Below, piece by piece: positions 28,730 through 38,299 of a DNA stretch of 55,730 bases; within the stretch, counting starts at the first letter, position 1, and the number at the start of each line of letters is the position of its first letter. Both the position numbers and the translations under genes were made by a program. Location: positions 1-55,730 of the forward strand of contig JAMOOV010000046.1 of assembly GCA_027065125.1 (NCBI GenBank), read 5' to 3'. The DNA is from Campylobacterales bacterium. Its GTDB lineage: Bacteria; Campylobacterota; Campylobacteria; Campylobacterales; JALSKU01. Below the pieces are notes generated by a model. The model was not told the origin of the DNA, searched no databases, and was given only the letters and a program-made list of their open reading frames with translations.

Positions 28730-30118
28730 TTAAAAATTAAAATATAAAAACTCAGAAACATGTTGAAGTCTCAATATGCTAATTATCAATACAACTATAC
28801 CGGCAATAAGAGTTTTATATGATAATTTATATATATTTATTACTTCAATTGTATTTTTGGATACTACACAAAAAATAATCAATAGAGCAAATTTCCATAA
28901 ATAATCTCTATCAAAATAAACACTCTCCGTATATACTATCCCATTAACTCCAGCCATTCCCTTAAGTACTTTTATAGCATCCGCCCAGTCTTTAGCCCTG
29001 AAAAAAACCCAACCTATATTTACAAAGTTAAAAGTTAAAAACCAAGCTAAAAATTTATTCATCTTGAAACCCATACTTTTCCAAATTCTTTGGATAGACA
29101 GAGCTATGCCATGTAAGAATCCCCAAAATACAAATGTCCATCCCGCTCCATGCCATATGCCTCCAAGTAAAAAAGTTACCATTATATTTCTATATACTTT
29201 TAATTTATCTACTCTATTTCCTCCAAGAGGTATGTATATATAATCTCTTAAAAATCTAGTTAATGTTATATGCCATCTTCTCCAAAAATCTTGAATAGAT
29301 ATGGCTTTGTATGGAGAGTTGAAATTGATAGGAAGTTTTATATTGAAAAGTAGTGCCGCTCCTATAGCCATATCGGTATAACCGCTAAAATCAAAATATA
29401 GTTGAAAAGTGTATGCCAATGAGGTTGACCAAGCTTCAAAAAAGTTTAATGTAGTAGCTGTATCAAAACCGGCATTTGCCCATTTTGCAAGATAATCTGC
29501 AATCATAACCTTTTTAAAAAGACCTGTAGAAAATATAAAAAGTCCATAGCCTATATTTTTATAATTAACAGCCTTATTTCTAATCTTTGCAAATTGAGGC
29601 ATCATCTCTTTGTGATGCACTATAGGACCTGCTATGAGTTGAGGAAAAAAAGTAACAAAAAGTGCATAGTTTAGGAAATTATACTCTTTCGTTTCTCCTT
29701 TGTAGCTATCTACGAGGTATGCTATTTGTTGAAATGTAAAAAAAGATATTGCCAGAGGTAAAGTTAGATGTAGCAAAGGATAGTGAGTATGAAATATAGT
29801 GTTGATATTGTCTAAGAAAAAATCACTATATTTATAGTATCCAAGTAGAGATAAATTTGCAATAATGCCTATCGTTAAAACTAATTTATTGCCAATTTTT
29901 TTATTTTTGTTTATGTTTTTGCCTATGATATAATTAAAAATCATAGAGATTAAAATCAGGGGAAGATATGATATATTCCACCAGCTATAAAAAAAGAGAG
30001 AAGCAAAAACTAAAAAACCTTTTGATGCAATAACTAATCTTTTTTTATTAAGAAAAAAGTATATAAAAAACACTAATGGCAGAAAGAAAAATATATATGT
30101 ATAACTGTTAAAAAGCAT
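28730..30118 (-). CDS. MBOAT-family membrane O-acyltransferase (AlgI-like)
   Basis: This 462-residue protein has roughly ten or more hydrophobic helices. MBOAT signatures are FWRRWHITLTRFLRDYIYIPLGGNR and GGIWHGAGWTFVFWGFLHG with the catalytic His. VTFFPQLIAGPIVHHKEMMPQ is typical of AlgI/PatA-type proteins. It should pass acyl (often acetyl) groups across the inner membrane to the SGNH partner at 27699-28688. In this locus the likely target is O-antigen or a related surface glycan. It overlaps rfbB by 11 bases. Confidence 0.9.
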   Translation of the reverse strand: MLFNSYTYIFFFLPLVFFIYFFLNKKRLVIASKGFLVFASLFFYSWWNISYLPLILISMIFNYIIGKNINKNKKIGNKLVLTIGIIANLSLLGYYKYSDFFLDNINTIFHTHYPLLHLTLPLAISFFTFQQIAYLVDSYKGETKEYNFLNYALFVTFFPQLIAGPIVHHKEMMPQFAKIRNKAVNYKNIGYGLFIFSTGLFKKVMIADYLAKWANAGFDTATTLNFFEAWSTSLAYTFQLYFDFSGYTDMAIGAALLFNIKLPINFNSPYKAISIQDFWRRWHITLTRFLRDYIYIPLGGNRVDKLKVYRNIMVTFLLGGIWHGAGWTFVFWGFLHGIALSIQRIWKSMGFKMNKFLAWFLTFNFVNIGWVFFRAKDWADAIKVLKGMAGVNGIVYTESVYFDRDYLWKFALLIIFCVVSKNTIEVINIYKLSYKTLIAGIVVLIISILRLQHVSEFLYFNF

Positions 30119-31133
30119 ATTTATATTTCTTTAAATACCATTTTATAGTTTTGAGAATGCCAGATTCAAAATTCTCATTTGCCCTCCAGCCAAGCTCATT
30201 TTCTATTTTACTTGCATCAATCGCATATCTTTTATCGTGTCCCGGTCTATCTTTTACGAATGTTATCAAATCTTTATAATCTCCATCTTTTCTTGAATGA
30301 AGTTCATTTAAAATCTCACAGATTTTATCGGCTATATAGATATTTGTTCTTTCATTTCTTCCGCCTATGTTATAAGTTTCCCCAGCTTTTCCTTTATGAT
30401 ATGTGAGATCAATTCCATTGCAATGATCAAGTACATACAACCAATCTCTTATATTTTTTCCATCTCCGTAGATCGGAATAGGATTACCATTTAGAGCATT
30501 TCTTATGATTGTTGGTATTAGTTTTTCATCATGTTGTTTCGGTCCGTAATTGTTCGAGCAGTTTGTAATAATCGTATTTATACCATATGTATGATGATAA
30601 CTTCTAACTATCATATCACTACTTGCTTTGCTGGCACTGTATGGGGAATTGGGAGCATAAGGTGTTTTTTCTGTAAATAATACATTTGGATCTTCTGGAA
30701 GAGTTCCATATACTTCATCAGTTGAAATATGGAGAAATCTGCATTTTTTGTATTCATCTTTATATTTAAAAGGAGCTTTCATCCAATAGTTTTTTGCTAT
30801 ATCTATCAAGGTATAAGTTCCATTTACATTTGTTTTTATAAATACTTCGGGATTTTTAATAGAGTTATCCACATGGCTTTCAGCCGCAAAGTGTATCACT
30901 CCTTTTATATTAAACTCTTCAAATATATACTCTACTAACTCACGGTTGCAAATATTACCTTTTATGAATTTGTATCTTAGATTGTTTTGAACTTCTTTTA
31001 AATTGTTCAAGTTTCCGGCATATGTGAGCAAATCTAAATTAACTATATTATAATCGGGATATTTTTCTAAAAAGTAAGGAATAAAATTGCTTCCTATAAA
31101 TCCTGCCCCTCCGGTTATAAGTACAGTGATCAT
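30108..31133 (-). CDS. rfbB: dTDP-glucose 4,6-dehydratase (RmlB)
   Basis: This 341-residue extended SDR enzyme has TGGAGFIGSNFIPYFLEKYP, HFAAESHVDNSI, the STDEVYGTLPEDP segment with catalytic Asp/Glu, the Y-x3-K in YSASKASSD, and NNYGPKQHDEKLIP. It converts dTDP-glucose to dTDP-4-keto-6-deoxyglucose. It overlaps the CapF-like gene by four bases. Confidence 0.95.
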   Translation of the reverse strand: MITVLITGGAGFIGSNFIPYFLEKYPDYNIVNLDLLTYAGNLNNLKEVQNNLRYKFIKGNICNRELVEYIFEEFNIKGVIHFAAESHVDNSIKNPEVFIKTNVNGTYTLIDIAKNYWMKAPFKYKDEYKKCRFLHISTDEVYGTLPEDPNVLFTEKTPYAPNSPYSASKASSDMIVRSYHHTYGINTIITNCSNNYGPKQHDEKLIPTIIRNALNGNPIPIYGDGKNIRDWLYVLDHCNGIDLTYHKGKAGETYNIGGRNERTNIYIADKICEILNELHSRKDGDYKDLITFVKDRPGHDKRYAIDASKIENELGWRANENFESGILKTIKWYLKKYKYAF

Positions 31134-31873
31134 ATATTCTCCATATAATAATATTTCATAGTTTCAAAAATCTTTTTTTTAAATTCTTGCATATTTTTTG
31201 GATTTTTATTTTTTTTGATATATTCTTTGCATTGACAAATCCATTTTGCAACTTCTCCTAAAGTTGTTTGATAAATGATAGACGGTTGTTTAAAAAAAAT
31301 GCCATTTTTATTAGTTTTGAGATCATGCATAAAATCTTTTATCAAATCATTTATATATGTATAACTTATATTGATATTTTCATCATAAATCACCATCTCT
31401 TTCTCTTTTATACAGTTATGCATCCAAGTTGTAATAACCGAATTGTGATTTGGCTTACATCCTTTGCCAAAAAGGTGAGGTAAATGATAAATTATTACAC
31501 TATTTCCGCTTTTTTTTGCATATTTTTCCAATAATATTTCTGCTTCTTTTTTGCTTTTGCCATAACTGTTTTTTTGAAATTTAGCATGTATGGAAGAGGA
31601 GAATATAATGGGAATATCTTTTTTTAGTTTTTTAATTATTTTAACAATTTCTTCCGTTAAGCCTTTGTTGCTTGTAAAAAAATCTTTATCACTGCAAGAT
31701 GGTTTTACTTCACCTGCAAAGTGATATATAATATCACTATTTTTGATATGTTTTTCTAAAGTTTCAAGAGAATCATGCCTGTTAAATTCATAAACTATAA
31801 ATTGATCTTTTATCAATCTTTTTTTTAAGCTACCTCCTACAAATCCTCTTGAACCAGTTATAAGTACTTTCAT
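31130..31873 (-). CDS. CapF/WbjC-like NAD-dependent reductase domain without cupin
   Basis: This 247-residue SDR protein has the TGSRGFVGGSL nucleotide loop, a Y-x3-K candidate in NSYGKSKKEAEILLEKY, and a C-terminal YQTTLGEVAKWI stretch. These match the N-terminal half of CapF/WbjC/FnlB (4-keto-6-deoxysugar reductases). The C-terminal cupin domain of CapF is missing. No RmlD is present in the locus, so this protein is a candidate for reducing dTDP-4-keto-L-rhamnose to dTDP-L-rhamnose or dTDP-6-deoxy-L-talose. That role is inferred. Confidence 0.65.
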   Translation of the reverse strand: MKVLITGSRGFVGGSLKKRLIKDQFIVYEFNRHDSLETLEKHIKNSDIIYHFAGEVKPSCSDKDFFTSNKGLTEEIVKIIKKLKKDIPIIFSSSIHAKFQKNSYGKSKKEAEILLEKYAKKSGNSVIIYHLPHLFGKGCKPNHNSVITTWMHNCIKEKEMVIYDENINISYTYINDLIKDFMHDLKTNKNGIFFKQPSIIYQTTLGEVAKWICQCKEYIKKNKNPKNMQEFKKKIFETMKYYYMENI

Positions 31874-32169
31874 CTACAATCCTAAATATCCGAGAATTTT
31901 TTTAAAATATTTGGGCTATATATAATTTTATTAAATATTTTTTACTATATTTTCTCTTTTTTAATTTTTAAGATAGTATTTATGGGTTATTTGCAAATTA
32001 CTAAAAATAACTCATAATTTAAGTTAAATTAATTTAAAAAACTAATCCCTGCTTTTTGATATGATTTTTATTACAAAATACCCAATCTATCTTATAATAA
32101 TATATTGTACCAAAATTATCTTCCAATTTATCTAAAATGATGGGGTAAACTTTATCTCGATCACAAAAG
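31874..32169. other. Gene-poor gap within the LPS locus
   Basis: This 296-base, very AT-rich gap separates the two halves of the minus-strand cluster. It holds an imperfect inverted repeat ATGGGTTATTT/AAATAACTCAT (31982-31992 and 32005-32015), a possible weak terminator. A 60-codon frame (32034-32216, minus) overlaps the waaL-like end and ends HIKKQGLVF. It lacks a recognisable family and may be a remnant. A TAGGAT site at its left end serves the CapF-like gene. No RNA gene is recognised. Confidence 0.5.
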
Positions 32170-33360
32170 TCAAGACAATTTCTGATTTTGTTTATAAGAA
32201 AATATAAAAAAAGCAAATAGCACCAAAGAAGATAGAGGAATTATACCTTTTATAACACTTTGATCAAATTGTGTTATAACTAAAAAAGCAAAAAATAGAG
32301 ATAGTTGGATAGCTGATTGATTAAGAAGAATTCTTTTAAAAATATTCCATAACAAAAATGTATAAGCAATTAAGCCAAATAGTCCAAGAAATAAAAATAT
32401 CTCAAGTATACTGTTGTGGACACCACTATGATGTATACCCCCGATTTTTATTTGTCCCAAGGTACTTGCAAATGTCATCAGTCCATGTCCTAAAAGAATT
32501 CTCTCTTTTGCCAAGTTGATAGTGTGTGTCCAGATTGCAAATCTATGAGAACTATTGGCATTAATTAGGCTATTAAATCTTGATAACAGGTGTTCATTGT
32601 CTAAAAAAACAATTATAACTAATGCTAAGATTGAGATTAATGCACCAATATGGTACCTATTTAGTTTTTTATAATTTTGAACAAGTAAAACAACAAGAAA
32701 TGTTAGAAAAAATAACCATGATGCTCTCGAATATGAAAATAATAAATTAAATATAAAAATTGTAAAAGCACTACAAAGAAAGAAAATTTCCATTTTTTTT
32801 AATTCAAATTTTTTGTAATAAAAAACTAAACCAAAACTGATGCTAGCACCAATTGCCATAAACATTCCAAATGGATTTCTATGAAAAACTGCTCCCGTTA
32901 AACCTGTTGCCGTTGAGCTAACATGATGTTTGATAAAATCATAATGAAAAATAGCTTGATAAATGCCATCTGTTGCTTGAAGAAGTAAAGAAGACAGGAT
33001 GGAGATTAAGATAAATTTTTTTGAAAAAAACTTTTCCTTATATAAAAAAGACAATATTAAAAAGATAAATAGATATCTAAACATATAGTTAAATTCTGTA
33101 TGCCAAGATAATAAGTTTGAAAGCGGACTTGATATGTTTGAAATCGTCATACTTATAATGATTAGTAAAAATGCAATAAGAATATTTTTATAAGTATAAA
33201 GCATTTCCTTGAACTTATAAATTCTATTATTTCTAAATAAATGTACTAAAAATATAATAACCATAAAAACATAACTTAACGGATAAAAAAATGTTTTCAT
33301 AGGAATAAAAATTATCCATATAAAAAGAAAGATTTTAAAGAGTGTAGGTAAAATATACAT
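32170..33360 (-). CDS. O-antigen ligase-family membrane protein (WaaL/Wzy_C)
   Basis: This 396-residue polytopic protein has about eleven hydrophobic helices and a periplasmic loop containing SSHRFAIWTHTINLAKERILLGHGLMTF and a conserved-type His near HHSGVHNSILEIFLFLG. The R..W....... GHG...H/N pattern is that of the Wzy_C/WaaL superfamily. It either ligates O-antigen to lipid A-core or polymerises O-units; sequence alone does not decide. Being next to LPS core-type transferases slightly favours ligase. Confidence 0.8.
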   Translation of the reverse strand: MYILPTLFKIFLFIWIIFIPMKTFFYPLSYVFMVIIFLVHLFRNNRIYKFKEMLYTYKNILIAFLLIIISMTISNISSPLSNLLSWHTEFNYMFRYLFIFLILSFLYKEKFFSKKFILISILSSLLLQATDGIYQAIFHYDFIKHHVSSTATGLTGAVFHRNPFGMFMAIGASISFGLVFYYKKFELKKMEIFFLCSAFTIFIFNLLFSYSRASWLFFLTFLVVLLVQNYKKLNRYHIGALISILALVIIVFLDNEHLLSRFNSLINANSSHRFAIWTHTINLAKERILLGHGLMTFASTLGQIKIGGIHHSGVHNSILEIFLFLGLFGLIAYTFLLWNIFKRILLNQSAIQLSLFFAFLVITQFDQSVIKGIIPLSSLVLFAFFIFSYKQNQKLS

Positions 33361-33364
33361 TATA

Positions 33365-34342
33365 TTATGCTTTTTGAAATATAGTTTTAATTATGTTGTT
33401 TGCAATAATTTTTTCATTAAAGCAAGTATGTGCCTTTTCCCAGCCTTTTTTTGCTATTTTTATTCTCTCTTTAGGATGAGATAGATAGTAATTAACTTTT
33501 TGCTTAAAATCTTTATTGTCTGAAAAGTAAACTATTTCATTATCGGTAAAAATTTTATTTAAGTTTGGTATTTTTGGAGAAAAAACCAATACCCCATTTG
33601 CCATTAAATGTATAATTCTATCTGAAGAGTACATGCTAATCTTATTGTTTCTGCTATAATTTATGCCTATTTTAGAAGAAGAGATGGTATCAAAATAATC
33701 ACTTCCGCTTATAATACTCATTTTATCTAAACCAAATAATCCAAGATTTAAATCAGGAAAAGCTTTTTTTATAAAATTTATAAAATTTTCTCGTTCTTTG
33801 TCATATCTACCTATAAATAATAGATCGTATTTATAATTTTTTTGCTCATAAGCTTTAAAAGTATCTATAGAACTATCACAAAAGTTTGGCAAATATTCGC
33901 ATTTATTGATAATATTTTCTTTTATATTTATTCTTTTTAGTTCATTAGGATCGCTGGTAATAAAAAAATTATCTATAATTTCCAATCTTGAGGATATGTT
34001 TTTTAAATTAAATACCCAATCAACCCACCACATTGCTATTTTTATATTTGGTTGTATTTCTTTGATTTTTAAAATAGTTTCATCTTTTATGAGTTCACTA
34101 TGTCCTAAAAGAAGTAAATCAGGTTTTATATTTGATATAGTTTTTATTAAAGCTTTATTCAATGGAGTAATGCCAAATTTTTTGCTTTTAAATATAGTGG
34201 CAAATTTGGCAATATTTCTATAACTAAAATTATAAACAAAATGTCCGTTTCTGATGAAACCGTTACTCATTTTTCTATCAATTGAATAATAAACCGATCC
34301 ATTTTTGGATTCGCTAAAATTTGCACAATGAACTATTTTCAT
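33365..34342 (-). CDS. CgeB-like family 1 glycosyltransferase
   Basis: This 325-residue GT-B protein has KYDLLFIGRYDKERENF, SSKIGINYSRNNKISMYSSDR and LMANGVLVFSPKIPNLNKIF, a pattern of the CgeB/Glyco_trans_1_2 group. Donor and acceptor are unknown. It lies four bases from the ligase-like gene and overlaps the GT9 gene by four bases. Confidence 0.72.
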   Translation of the reverse strand: MKIVHCANFSESKNGSVYYSIDRKMSNGFIRNGHFVYNFSYRNIAKFATIFKSKKFGITPLNKALIKTISNIKPDLLLLGHSELIKDETILKIKEIQPNIKIAMWWVDWVFNLKNISSRLEIIDNFFITSDPNELKRINIKENIINKCEYLPNFCDSSIDTFKAYEQKNYKYDLLFIGRYDKERENFINFIKKAFPDLNLGLFGLDKMSIISGSDYFDTISSSKIGINYSRNNKISMYSSDRIIHLMANGVLVFSPKIPNLNKIFTDNEIVYFSDNKDFKQKVNYYLSHPKERIKIAKKGWEKAHTCFNEKIIANNIIKTIFQKA

Positions 34343-35328
34343 TTAATATCTTCTATTTTATTTACTAAAAAAAGTACCTGTTTTACTGTTATGTCTTCCA
34401 TGCATTCATGTTGTGTAGGGCATACTGTCTTATAACATGGATGGCATTTTATTGATTCTGAGGGTTTGATATACATATGTACTCCTTTGTAATTTTGAAA
34501 ACTGACACAATGCTTTATGTCAGTAGATCCAAAGATTGTTATAGTAGATGTTCCTACTCCAGCAGCGATATGAGAAGGTCCGCTGTCATTTCCTATATAT
34601 AAATCTGCTATTTTTAGTACATTTTTTAAATCATTTAAGTCTGTTTTGTCCACATAACTTATAATGTAATCTTTGCAATCCTCAAGTATAAATGCTTCAT
34701 CCTCTTTTTCAAGTTTACTTCCTATCAATACTATTCCGAATTGATTTTTAAGTTCCAATATAAGATCTCTATATTTTTCTTTTCCCCATTTTTTACTTTT
34801 CCATTTTTTACTTGATCCGGTAGATATAGCAATGATTTTCTTATCTTTAAATTTAGAATAAATATCTTTTTTGATGTTTGTGTTTTCTTTAAAAGGAAGA
34901 TTTACTAAAGAATTTTTTTTAAAATAATCATATATGATGTTTTCTTCTATATCACAAGATATAAGTAGTTCTTCTTTTGTTTTAGAATGAGTTTTAATTT
35001 TAAATATTTTTTGAATTAAATTAAATGATTTATTTACCGTTTTGTTTTTGTTAACAAAAAGATTTATATAGTGAGATGGCTTGTTGCATTGTAAATTAAT
35101 AACTAAATCAAACCTTTTTTTTGGAATTGATTTAATCGTATCAAAAAGACTTTTATGGATTATATACTCATCAAAATAATTACTATCTCCATACAATCCT
35201 TTTCCTATGTTGGTGGTTATAAAAGTTATATTTGCTTCTTTGTAAAAATATCTTATAGCTCTAAAAGTTGGCTCAAGTGTTACTAAATCACCAAGGGAGC
35301 TGAAACGAATGATAAGTATGTTTTTCAT
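34339..35328 (-). CDS. GT9 heptosyltransferase-family protein
   Basis: This 329-residue protein begins [24 protein letters not shown] and has [16 protein letters not shown] and [27 protein letters not shown], the ADP-heptose:LPS heptosyltransferase (GT9) signature. The donor is likely ADP-heptose made by the genes at 20.2-23.7 kb. A Cys-rich tail ([15 protein letters not shown]) suggests a metal or disulfide site, as seen in some GT9 members. It overlaps wecB by four bases. Confidence 0.85.
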   Translation of the reverse strand: MKNILIIRFSSLGDLVTLEPTFRAIRYFYKEANITFITTNIGKGLYGDSNYFDEYIIHKSLFDTIKSIPKKRFDLVINLQCNKPSHYINLFVNKNKTVNKSFNLIQKIFKIKTHSKTKEELLISCDIEENIIYDYFKKNSLVNLPFKENTNIKKDIYSKFKDKKIIAISTGSSKKWKSKKWGKEKYRDLILELKNQFGIVLIGSKLEKEDEAFILEDCKDYIISYVDKTDLNDLKNVLKIADLYIGNDSGPSHIAAGVGTSTITIFGSTDIKHCVSFQNYKGVHMYIKPSESIKCHPCYKTVCPTQHECMEDITVKQVLFLVNKIEDIK

Positions 35329-36464
35329 AAATATTGCCTTAAAAAATCTACTATTTTTTCACTTGCCCTACCGTCTCCGTAAGGATTGTGAGCCTGACTC
35401 ATCTTTTCATACTCTTGTTTTTGATTTATGAGCTTTTGTGTCTCTTTTGCTATCTTATTTTTATCCGTTCCTACAAGCTTTACAGTTCCAGCTTCCAAAG
35501 CTTCGGGTCTTTCGGTGGTATTTCTCATAACAAGTACCGGTTTGCCAAGAGAGGGAGCTTCTTCTTGTACTCCTCCGCTATCGGTGATGATAAGGTATGA
35601 TCTGTCCATAAGATAGACAAACTCTTCATATCCAAGCGGTTCTATAAGGTAAATATTGTTGATATTTTTCAATATCGATTTTACCGGTTTTTGCACATTT
35701 GGATTTAGATGAACGGGATATATGATACTGAAATTTGGATTTTTTAGTGCTATCTCTTTCAAAGCTTCACATATATTGATAAATCCCTCTCCAAAGTTTT
35801 CTCTTCTGTGACCGGTAACCAAGATAACCTTGTGATCATCTTTGAGTGTTAAGTTTTGAGTTTTGAGTGTTGAGTTAATTTTGTTTTCTAATTCTCTGTT
35901 TGACTTGATTTTATCAAGAGCTAAAAATAGTGCATCTATAACGGTATTGCTGGTTATTATTATATTTTCCTCTTTTTTGTTTTCTTTTAAGAGATTTTTT
36001 TTGCTTGTAAGAGTGGGGGCAAAGTGATAGTTTGATAGAATGCCTGTTATTTGTCTGTTTGCCTCTTCCGGCCAAGGATTATATATATCCCAAGTTCTAA
36101 GTCCGGCTTCAATATGTCCAACTTTTATCTTTTGATAAAATGCCGCTAAACTTGCCGTGCTTGTTGTCGTGGTGTCTCCATGGACTAAAACTATATCGGG
36201 TTTAAACTCTTCTAATACTTTTTTTATATCTTGCAAAATATTTATCGTAATATCGTAAAGATCTTGCCCCTGTTTCATAATGTTTAGATCATAGTCCGGT
36301 TTTATCTCAAAAAGCTCTAAAACTTGATCCAGCATCTCTCTGTGCTGAGCGGTAACACATACTTTAGTATTAAATATTGTTGGATATTTTTTAAGCTCTT
36401 TGATAACAGGTGCCATTTTTATCGCTTCCGGACGAGTACCGAAAACTACTAAAATGCTCTTCAC
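35325..36464 (-). CDS. wecB: UDP-N-acetylglucosamine 2-epimerase (non-hydrolysing)
   Basis: This 379-residue protein begins [20 protein letters not shown] and contains [50 protein letters not shown] and [29 protein letters not shown], all WecB hallmarks. It makes UDP-ManNAc. A 21-base imperfect tandem repeat (35841-35876) encodes [14 protein letters not shown] in a surface loop. UDP-ManNAc dehydrogenase (WecC) is not in the window, so ManNAc itself may be used. Confidence 0.95.
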   Translation of the reverse strand: MKSILVVFGTRPEAIKMAPVIKELKKYPTIFNTKVCVTAQHREMLDQVLELFEIKPDYDLNIMKQGQDLYDITINILQDIKKVLEEFKPDIVLVHGDTTTTSTASLAAFYQKIKVGHIEAGLRTWDIYNPWPEEANRQITGILSNYHFAPTLTSKKNLLKENKKEENIIITSNTVIDALFLALDKIKSNRELENKINSTLKTQNLTLKDDHKVILVTGHRRENFGEGFINICEALKEIALKNPNFSIIYPVHLNPNVQKPVKSILKNINNIYLIEPLGYEEFVYLMDRSYLIITDSGGVQEEAPSLGKPVLVMRNTTERPEALEAGTVKLVGTDKNKIAKETQKLINQKQEYEKMSQAHNPYGDGRASEKIVDFLRQYL

Positions 36465-37558
36465 AAAATTTCCTTATAAGCTTCCAAAGTTTTTTTAGCG
36501 ATTATATCCCAACTAAACTCATTTTTTACTTTTTCATAAGAGTTTTTGCCCATAACTTTTAAATCCTTACCAAGTAAAATATCTATCTTATCTGCCAAAT
36601 CTTTCTCATCCTCTTTTTTACATAAAAATCCGTTTTTCCCATCTTCTATAAGATCAGGAATACCTCCGGTAATAGTCCCCACCAAAGGTAAAGATGCCGC
36701 CATAGCTTCAAGTCCGCTTATACTTGTAGCTTCCATGATGGAAGGAAGTATGGAAAAGTCGGCTGCACTATAGTATGGAATGATTTCATCATGTTTTTTG
36801 GAGCCAAGAAGTATATATCTATCTTCAAAATTTTTGGATAATTCCTCTTTTATCTTTGCAAAGTCTTCCCCGTCGCCTATAAAAAGAAGTTTTGCTTTTT
36901 TGTTTTTTATATATTTTGTTGCTTTTGCAAGGTATAATACTCCATTTTTCCAAACCATTCTTCTTGTTACAATGCCTACTATTTCATCATCTTTGATATT
37001 GAGTTTTTTTCTTAAAATAGCTCTTTTTTCTATATCTTTTTTATATTTGTCTATCTCTACACCGTTTGGGATATATCTCTTTTTTGCATGGATTTTAAAA
37101 GGAGTTTCTAAAAGCTCTTTGCTTGGAGCTAAAAAAAGATCAGGCTTTTGAAAAAGTTTTTTCATTAAAGCTACCCTATATCCGCCTTTTTTAATCCTTT
37201 TTAGATATCCGGAGGTGTGATTGGTATATACCAAGGGAGTATTTTTTATATCAAAAAACTCCAAAGGTCTCATCCCGTGAATATGGATAATGTCAAAGTT
37301 TTCTTTTTTGTTTAACTCTTTTGCAAAACTGTTTATCTGCATCCCGTATATAAATCCTATATATTTCAAATCAAATCTATATATTTTAAGTCCCTCAATC
37401 TCTTCATATCTTTTTTGTTTTTTATCTACTCTTTTGGTTGCTATACTGACACTGTTGCCAAGTTTTAAAAGAGCTTTGGAGAGTTCATAAACATGTGCAG
37501 ATATGCCTCCGACAGTAGGAGGAAAATCTAAACTTATCATCAAAATTTTTAAATGCAA
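36461..37558 (-). CDS. GT4-family glycosyltransferase
   Basis: This 365-residue GT-B enzyme begins [27 protein letters not shown]. It has [20 protein letters not shown] and a C-terminal E-x7-E motif in [23 protein letters not shown]. It probably uses a nucleotide sugar during O-antigen assembly; specificity is unknown. It overlaps wecB by four bases and follows hepT after 23 bases. Confidence 0.88.
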   Translation of the reverse strand: MHLKILMISLDFPPTVGGISAHVYELSKALLKLGNSVSIATKRVDKKQKRYEEIEGLKIYRFDLKYIGFIYGMQINSFAKELNKKENFDIIHIHGMRPLEFFDIKNTPLVYTNHTSGYLKRIKKGGYRVALMKKLFQKPDLFLAPSKELLETPFKIHAKKRYIPNGVEIDKYKKDIEKRAILRKKLNIKDDEIVGIVTRRMVWKNGVLYLAKATKYIKNKKAKLLFIGDGEDFAKIKEELSKNFEDRYILLGSKKHDEIIPYYSAADFSILPSIMEATSISGLEAMAASLPLVGTITGGIPDLIEDGKNGFLCKKEDEKDLADKIDILLGKDLKVMGKNSYEKVKNEFSWDIIAKKTLEAYKEIL

Positions 37559-37581
37559 TTTTTATATGTCCTTATCTTTTT

Positions 37582-38019
37582 TTACAACTTTTCAAGTTCT
37601 TTTACAACAAAATCAAGATAGTGATTGTCCTCTATAAAAGCTTCTATTAACTCTTGTTTTGTTTTTGGCTCTATGTTTTTTATAAGTTCTAAAATAATTT
37701 TTATAAAATCATTTAAATCTTTATGTATAAGGTTCCAAATTCTATCTTTATCTATTCCAAAATATTCATGGGCAATATAATTTCTAAAATCCACAACTAT
37801 TTGATACTCTTTTTCTATGAGTTTGTCTCGAAGCAGATATTTACTCGCTTCTCCTATGATCTCAAACTCTCTTATAATTGTATCCCATGAGCGAAAATCA
37901 TAAAGTAGGTCTTGGATGTTGTCAAAATCTTTTACTACCTCTTTTATCTTTAGACTTGCTATATAGATGTCAAATACAAACATACCTATAGGTCTATCTA
38001 TTTTATTTATATCAAACAT
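37582..38019 (-). CDS. hepT: HepT-like HEPN toxin/ribonuclease (DUF86)
   Basis: This 145-residue helical protein shows the HEPN active site R79-x4-H84-x-Y86 (RNYIAHEY), typical of HepT. Family knowledge: HepT is a metal-independent RNase, and its partner MntA inactivates it by adding AMP groups to the Tyr of this motif. It overlaps mntA by eight bases and follows it on the transcript. The catalytic residues are intact, so the toxin is probably functional. It lies inside the LPS locus. Confidence 0.88.
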   Translation of the reverse strand: MFDINKIDRPIGMFVFDIYIASLKIKEVVKDFDNIQDLLYDFRSWDTIIREFEIIGEASKYLLRDKLIEKEYQIVVDFRNYIAHEYFGIDKDRIWNLIHKDLNDFIKIILELIKNIEPKTKQELIEAFIEDNHYLDFVVKELEKL

Positions 38020-38299
38020 AGATAAAATCCTTTTTTATTCTGTTTTTTATAAAAGTTTTCATACTGTTAAAATCTCCAATATCAACACTTTTATTTAGTC
38101 TGTCCTCTAAAAAACTTTTAGCCCTTAAAAGCAAAAAAAAGCTTTTTTTGTTATCTTTTAGTATGGCGATATCCACATCACTATCTTCTGTGTCGCAGCC
38201 TTTGGCAACACTGCCGAAAACCGCAAACTCTTCTATGCCGTATCTCTCTTTTAGTATCGGTTTTAACTCTCTGAGTTTTTCTATGATCTCTTTATTCAT
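38012..38299 (-). CDS. mntA: MntA-like nucleotidyltransferase antitoxin
   Basis: This 95-residue minimal nucleotidyltransferase carries G29-S30-x10-D41-x-D43 (GSVAKGCDTEDSDVD), the GSX10DXD catalytic motif of MntA. It would transfer AMP from ATP to HepT and neutralise it. The ATG overlaps the stop of the upstream glycosyltransferase (ATGA), so antitoxin translation is coupled to LPS gene expression. The order antitoxin then toxin fits an MNT-HEPN pair. Confidence 0.88.
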   Translation of the reverse strand: MNKEIIEKLRELKPILKERYGIEEFAVFGSVAKGCDTEDSDVDIAILKDNKKSFFLLLRAKSFLEDRLNKSVDIGDFNSMKTFIKNRIKKDFIYV

